Below are positions 9,901 to 10,835 of a stretch of 10,835 nt of DNA, piece by piece. The notes under the pieces were generated by a model, which saw nothing but the letters and a program-made list of their open reading frames with translations, had not been told where the DNA came from and made no database searches. The translations under genes and the position numbers were made by a program. The stretch is taken from assembly GCF_000003605.2 (NCBI RefSeq), contig NW_003145788.1:146755-157589 (forward strand). The letters run 5' to 3'. The stretch comes from Saccoglossus kowalevskii. Taxonomy: Eukaryota > Hemichordata > Enteropneusta > Harrimaniidae. How positions within the stretch are numbered: the stretch's first letter is position 1; the number at the start of each line of letters is the position of its first letter.

Positions 9901-9945
9901 TACTAACAGCAACAGACAAATTAACACAACCCATGAAGTGTTCAT
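771..9945 (-). CDS. Frizzled-CRD plus Robo-like Ig domain protein, 5' ten exons (partial at 3' end)
   Basis: The coding sequence joins, in transcription order, 9945-9583, 7325-7187, 4772-4613, 3773-3613, 3229-3091, 2728-2604, 2392-2254, 1646-1510, 1366-1239 and 933-771. Intron phases are 0,1,2,1,2,1,2,1,0, and the last exon leaves in phase 1. Every junction keeps frame, giving 551 codons plus one base. The protein starts with a signal peptide (1-20), a basic stretch (22-37) and a ten-Cys Frizzled CRD (38-162). Four I-set Ig domains follow, with Cys/Trp/Cys at 198/210/256, 298/310/344, 386/398/436 and 479/491/533. Known for these families: CRDs bind Wnt lipids or related ligands, and Robo Ig domains bind Slit or make cell contacts. 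Inferred: a secreted or cell-surface receptor or adhesion protein. The C-terminal part (more Ig, FN3, transmembrane or kinase) is outside the window. ROR and MuSK also combine Ig and CRD, but in the opposite order. Sequons are at N56, N354, N411 and N417. Confidence 0.82.
1239..1366 (-). CDS. Exon 9: first half of Ig domain 4
   Basis: The acceptor TCCTGTCTTACAG|TA is phase 1 and completes a Val codon. It encodes KPSIHSIEPLRYVAEIGEDA, then MCKFSGHPTPSVLWYRKGTE with Cys 479 and Trp 491. The donor GAG|GTATAG is weak and phase 0. Reading past it hits a stop one codon later, so a donor here or earlier is required. The Robo family has PSVFWxKEG at this point. Confidence 0.78.
1510..1646 (-). CDS. 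Exon 8: second half of Ig domain 3
   Basis: The acceptor TTTTTCCAATACAG|A is phase 2 and completes an Arg codon. It encodes TTLRLFNIQTYDVGIYTC, with Cys 436 in the Ig F-strand motif, then TASNVVGSV and a G strand ending FEVQ. Sequons occur at N411 and N417. The donor CAAG|GTGTGT is off-consensus but keeps frame to exon 9; phase 1. Confidence 0.8.
2035..2173. mobile_element. MITE-like element with TTAA ends, copy 1 (in intron 7)
   Basis: The element is bounded by TTAA at 2035-2038 and 2170-2173. Its ends form imperfect terminal inverted repeats: AGCGCGGTGGTCGTCGCGC on the left, and on the right (reverse complement) AGGACAGCGGTCGTCGTGC. It is 139 bases with no coding capacity. TTAA target duplication is typical of piggyBac-type transposition, so this is probably a non-autonomous remnant of such a family; the family assignment is inferred. 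Its GC-rich ends stand out against the AT-rich intron. Confidence 0.72.
2254..2392 (-). CDS. Exon 7: first half of Ig domain 3
   Basis: The acceptor TTGTCCCCCAG|CT is phase 1 and completes a Thr codon. It encodes PRIENVPDDMTAEEGGEVTF, then HCAASAIPKPVIEWTK with Cys 386 and Trp 398, and ends in RGELPSDR. Robo Ig3 domains carry a similar GxxPxxR run at this point. The donor is GACAG|GTACGT, phase 2. Confidence 0.85.
2604..2728 (-). CDS. Exon 6: second half of Ig domain 2
   Basis: The acceptor is AATTATTTTCAG|G, phase 2. It encodes ILFIADVGADDAGTYLC, a clear Ig F-strand motif with Cys 344, then VATNSAGYLNVTASLEVL. The donor is TTGA|GTAAGT, phase 1. Ig2 is the shortest of the four (46 residues from Cys to Cys) because the segment after the Trp is reduced. 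N354 is a glycosylation sequon (NVT). Confidence 0.83.
3091..3229 (-). CDS. Exon 5: first half of Ig domain 2
   Basis: This exon is too short to stand out as an ORF and was found by splice sites and motif. The acceptor CACAATTGCAG|TG is phase 1 and completes a Met codon. It encodes PPSFSRRPQDTVVNEG, then ARLQCEAHGYPDPHITW with Cys 298 and Trp 310 spaced as in the other Ig domains here. The donor is GCTAG|GTGAGT, phase 2. Confidence 0.82.
3307..3468. mobile_element. MITE-like element with TTAA ends, related copy A (in intron 4)
   Basis: TTAA occurs at 3307-3310 and 3465-3468. The left end AGCGGGAGGGTCGTCACCTG mirrors the right end, whose reverse complement is AGCGGGGTCGTCAACTGCGC. The internal part differs from the other two copies, but the termini belong to the same general type (AGCG..GGTCGTC). 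There is no coding capacity. Confidence 0.68.
3465..3582. mobile_element. MITE-like element copy B, inverted relative to copy 1 (in intron 4)
   Basis: Read on the plus strand this matches the reverse complement of the 2035-2173 element over most of its length. Shared blocks include GTTCTGTTCGATATGGGAC versus GTTCTATATGGGAC, CATGTAAAATACATTG versus CGTGTAAAATACATTG, and GCACTGCGCGAGGACCACC versus GCGCTGCGCGACGACCACC. It abuts copy A and shares the TTAA at 3465-3468. Its distal end (about 3577-3582) is degraded, so that boundary is approximate. It stops about 30 bases from the exon 4 donor. Confidence 0.7.
3613..3773 (-). CDS. Exon 4: second half of Ig domain 1
   Basis: The acceptor CCACCGACAG|G is phase 2 and completes an Arg codon shared with exon 3. 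It encodes STLRILDAEGDDSGTYIC, the Ig F-strand motif (L.I....DD.G.Y.C) with the second Cys at residue 256, and the G strand VNSRIDVQ. The donor is CAAA|GTAAGT, phase 1. The polypyrimidine tract before the acceptor is weak. Confidence 0.83.
3774..4612 (-). other. Intron 3 (phase 2, about 0.84 kb)
   Basis: This is non-coding sequence inside Ig domain 1, AT-rich, with a plus-strand T run at about 3983-3993. The small open frames in it have no recognisable domain. Nothing else was seen. Confidence 0.7.
4613..4772 (-). CDS. Exon 3: first half of Ig domain 1
   Basis: The acceptor TTTCTTCATTTCAAG|TG is phase 1, matching exon 2, so the split codon reads Val. It encodes PAPRVLENP, then VGEILELSCRAEGEPP and the core Trp at residue 210. 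The PRxxExP start and LxCxAEGxPxP run resemble Robo Ig1. The donor is GACAG|GTAAGT, phase 2. The long open frame upstream of 4772 is intron and not part of the protein. Confidence 0.85.
5041..5109. repeat. GC-rich inverted repeat (possible short hairpin element)
   Basis: The left arm 5041-5062 begins CCGTCACGGCG and ends CGTGGT. The right arm 5088-5109, reverse complemented, begins CTGTCACGGCG and ends CGTGGT. The 22-base arms differ at a few positions and flank a loop of about 25 bases. It may be a tiny MITE or a hairpin-forming site in intron 2. Confidence 0.55.
5705..5957. repeat. Direct duplication of a segment of about 103 bp
   Basis: Copy 1 at about 5705-5807 and copy 2 at about 5855-5957 share ordered blocks: ATCACGAAATGAACAAAT, GGTCCAC, GAGGTA, CTATATGTAT or a near match, ATATCAAA, CAATCAGACTTG and TTTTCAA. 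The offset is 152-154 bases with small indels and substitutions, so it is an older duplication or two units of a dispersed repeat. It lies within intron 2. Confidence 0.7.
7187..7325 (-). CDS. Exon 2: C-terminal third of Frizzled CRD
   Basis: The exon encodes residues 122-167 and the first base of codon 168. The acceptor is TTACGTTCAG|GCA. It continues PPCRELCIK directly with AKEGCDEVL, the expected Frizzled order (C..vC..AK.GC), then a DLDWPVELSC segment that matches the family's FxWPexLxC, and the final Cys at 162. That makes ten cysteines in total. The insert KSKKKGR before the last Cys is again basic. The donor is CCAG|GTAAGC, phase 1. Reading through this donor gives 20 more codons and a TAA at 7127-7125. 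Confidence 0.88.
7326..9582 (-). other. Intron 1 (phase 0, about 2.26 kb)
   Basis: This intron splits the CRD between residues 121 and 122. Reading both strands I found no convincing exon. It holds a perfect 8-bp hairpin at 8384-8402, a 10-bp tandem duplication (cattgaaggt twice) at 8170-8189 and a loose inverted repeat at 9356-9382. Open frames here on either strand lack recognisable domains. Confidence 0.75.
8384..8402. repeat. Perfect 8-bp inverted repeat
   Basis: CAATGTGT and ACACATTG are separated by three bases in intron 1. It is short and may be chance. Confidence 0.4.
9583..9945 (-). CDS. Exon 1: signal peptide, basic stretch and first two thirds of Frizzled CRD
   Basis: This exon encodes residues 1-121. 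The ATG at 9945 has a G at -3 and an in-frame TAA 18 bases upstream (9963-9961), so this start is well supported. A hydrophobic signal peptide leads into KKGKNKEKRRKQK. CRD cysteines 1-7 follow at residues 38, 46, 87, 96, 103, 115 and 119. Frizzled hallmarks are visible: LPNIMGHEDQ (like the family's xPNxxGH), a YW before the third Cys, GCSP, FICSAFLPEC and the PPCRELC stretch. The donor is AAG|GTAAGT, phase 0. Lysines at 105-108 sit in the loop after Cys 5. Confidence 0.9.
9835..9882 (-). other. Polybasic stretch between signal peptide and CRD
   Basis: Residues 22-37 are almost all Lys, Arg, Gln and Asn with one Glu (KKGKNKEKRRKQK core). In secreted Wnt-pathway proteins such clusters often bind heparan sulfate; that role is inferred here. 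It could also contain a furin-like or dibasic cleavage site at RRK. Confidence 0.6.
9886..9945 (-). other. Signal peptide coding segment
   Basis: Residues 1-20 have a short N-region, a hydrophobic core WVVLICLLLLVA and a small-residue end SIDA before Gly. This predicts cleavage after Ala20 and entry into the secretory pathway, which fits the disulfide-rich domains that follow. The exact cleavage site is inferred. Confidence 0.85.
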
Positions 9946-10600
9946 GTCGAAATTCAGCGGTTAGTAAATGTCCCTCCGTTGTGGGATATCTGTACTCTGC
10001 TATGTTTAACATCGGCACCGTATCGGGTGTTACTCACTGTTTGACCGGGGGTATACGCTAAGCTCCAGTTTCTTCGAGGGACATTTTTATTTGCAGAAAG
10101 GTCGCGTGTTTTCGTGAAAGTTAATGCACTCACAACTTCCCCCTACACGTGTTACTCAATAACTAGATCAATACACGAAGATACCGACCATATGTTGTCG
10201 CAGGCTCAGAAAGGTTCGCCAACGCTCGTTTTATTTAAACGGACACATTCCTTTAAAAAAAATGGGCTATCCCAAGTCCGAGCCCTTGAACTTTGACCTT
10301 TACTGATAAAGCCATCAATGATACGCGTATGATCCAAGTAACTATCTTGTGAGAACAGCCAGGATATACGGACCAGTGAATACAACATTTTTACCCCAGT
10401 TACTGTCATGACTGAGTCATAATGCGAACCAATTTTTCAATACTTGTACAACGATATCAATGAAAACATTCGTTTGCTTGCATACAATACTATTTAGTTT
10501 CTTTTTAAAAAACAACAACGAGTTAGTATTGAAAGTTGCTTGGACTGTGCACAGGAGTAAATATGAGTGAAAGCATACATAACCATATACATAATAACTT
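9946..10600 (-). promoter_or_regulatory. Upstream region / presumed 5' UTR and promoter
   Basis: This region lies directly 5' of the start codon. No TATA box, Inr or CpG-rich core promoter can be fixed from sequence; an AAATAAAAA run on the minus strand near 10086-10094 is the only TATA-like string. An 11-bp perfect inverted repeat occurs at 9966-9976 and 10076-10086 (AAATGTCCCTC / GAGGGACATTT). Open frames here on both strands have no recognisable domain. The transcription start is unknown. Confidence 0.35.
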
Positions 10601-10757
10601 CAATCAATTAATTAAACTCAATTAAATTTAATTAAAGTATAAAGAAATGCAATTTAATTACAGTTTAATTAAACTCGGTTAAATTGTATAACGTTGGGAT
10701 TTTATTACCGTTTAATTAAATTGTATCGAGTTAATTAACTTAAATTCAATCAAATAG
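10601..10757. repeat. TTAATTAA-rich low-complexity block
   Basis: The block repeats TTAATTAA and TTTAATTAAA units with ACTC or CGAG spacers (for example at 10607, 10629, 10665, 10711 and 10730, approximately). Many units are self-palindromic. It may be a degenerate satellite or homeodomain-type site cluster (TAAT cores); the role is unknown. Confidence 0.55.
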
Positions 10758-10835
10758 TTACCTGCTGGAGGTGTCGATTACAACCCAGAAATGTACTCTA
10801 GCGGGCTTTTATTTTGTTATGTTTTCTAAATTGCG

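Noticed and set aside
771-9945. Identification as a ROR or MuSK receptor
   Set aside because: Those have Ig before CRD, and ROR has a kringle after it. Here the CRD is N-terminal and is followed by at least four Ig domains.

Overview
This is an animal (metazoan) genomic window. It is AT-rich, has little coding sequence and carries one intron-rich gene on the minus strand. Spliceosomal introns with GT-AG ends, extracellular domains (Frizzled cysteine-rich domain and I-set immunoglobulin) and short transposon-derived repeats in the introns all point to an invertebrate or basal deuterostome genome. I cannot name the species from sequence alone.

The gene runs from an ATG at 9945 leftward, and the window ends inside it. 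I reconstructed ten coding exons by reading reverse-strand splice sites and checking phase at every junction: 9945-9583, 7325-7187, 4772-4613, 3773-3613, 3229-3091, 2728-2604, 2392-2254, 1646-1510, 1366-1239 and 933-771. All nine junctions keep one open frame of 551 complete codons plus one base. The 3' part of the gene lies outside the window, to the left of position 1. The encoded N-terminal part is a signal peptide, a strongly basic stretch, a complete ten-cysteine Frizzled-type CRD (residues about 38-162), then four I-set Ig domains (about 176-274, 276-362, 364-454 and 456-551). The Ig domains, especially the fourth with its W..KG...LLFP stretch, look most like Ig1-Ig4 of Roundabout (Robo) axon-guidance receptors. 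A Wnt-binding type CRD placed before Robo-like Ig domains is an unusual arrangement and is the main finding.

Layout from right to left: 10835-9946 is the upstream region with an AT-rich TTAATTAA-rich block; 9945-9583 and 7325-7187 encode the CRD; 4772-771 encodes the four Ig domains, each split over two exons; 770-1 is intron with no exon that I could support. Introns 1 and 2 are long (about 2.3 and 2.4 kb) and hold only short inverted repeats and one duplicated segment. Introns 4 and 7 hold three short terminal-inverted-repeat elements, two of them with TTAA at both ends (MITE-like). The third shares one of those TTAAs and has a degraded distal end. No RNA genes, CRISPR arrays or plus-strand protein genes were found.
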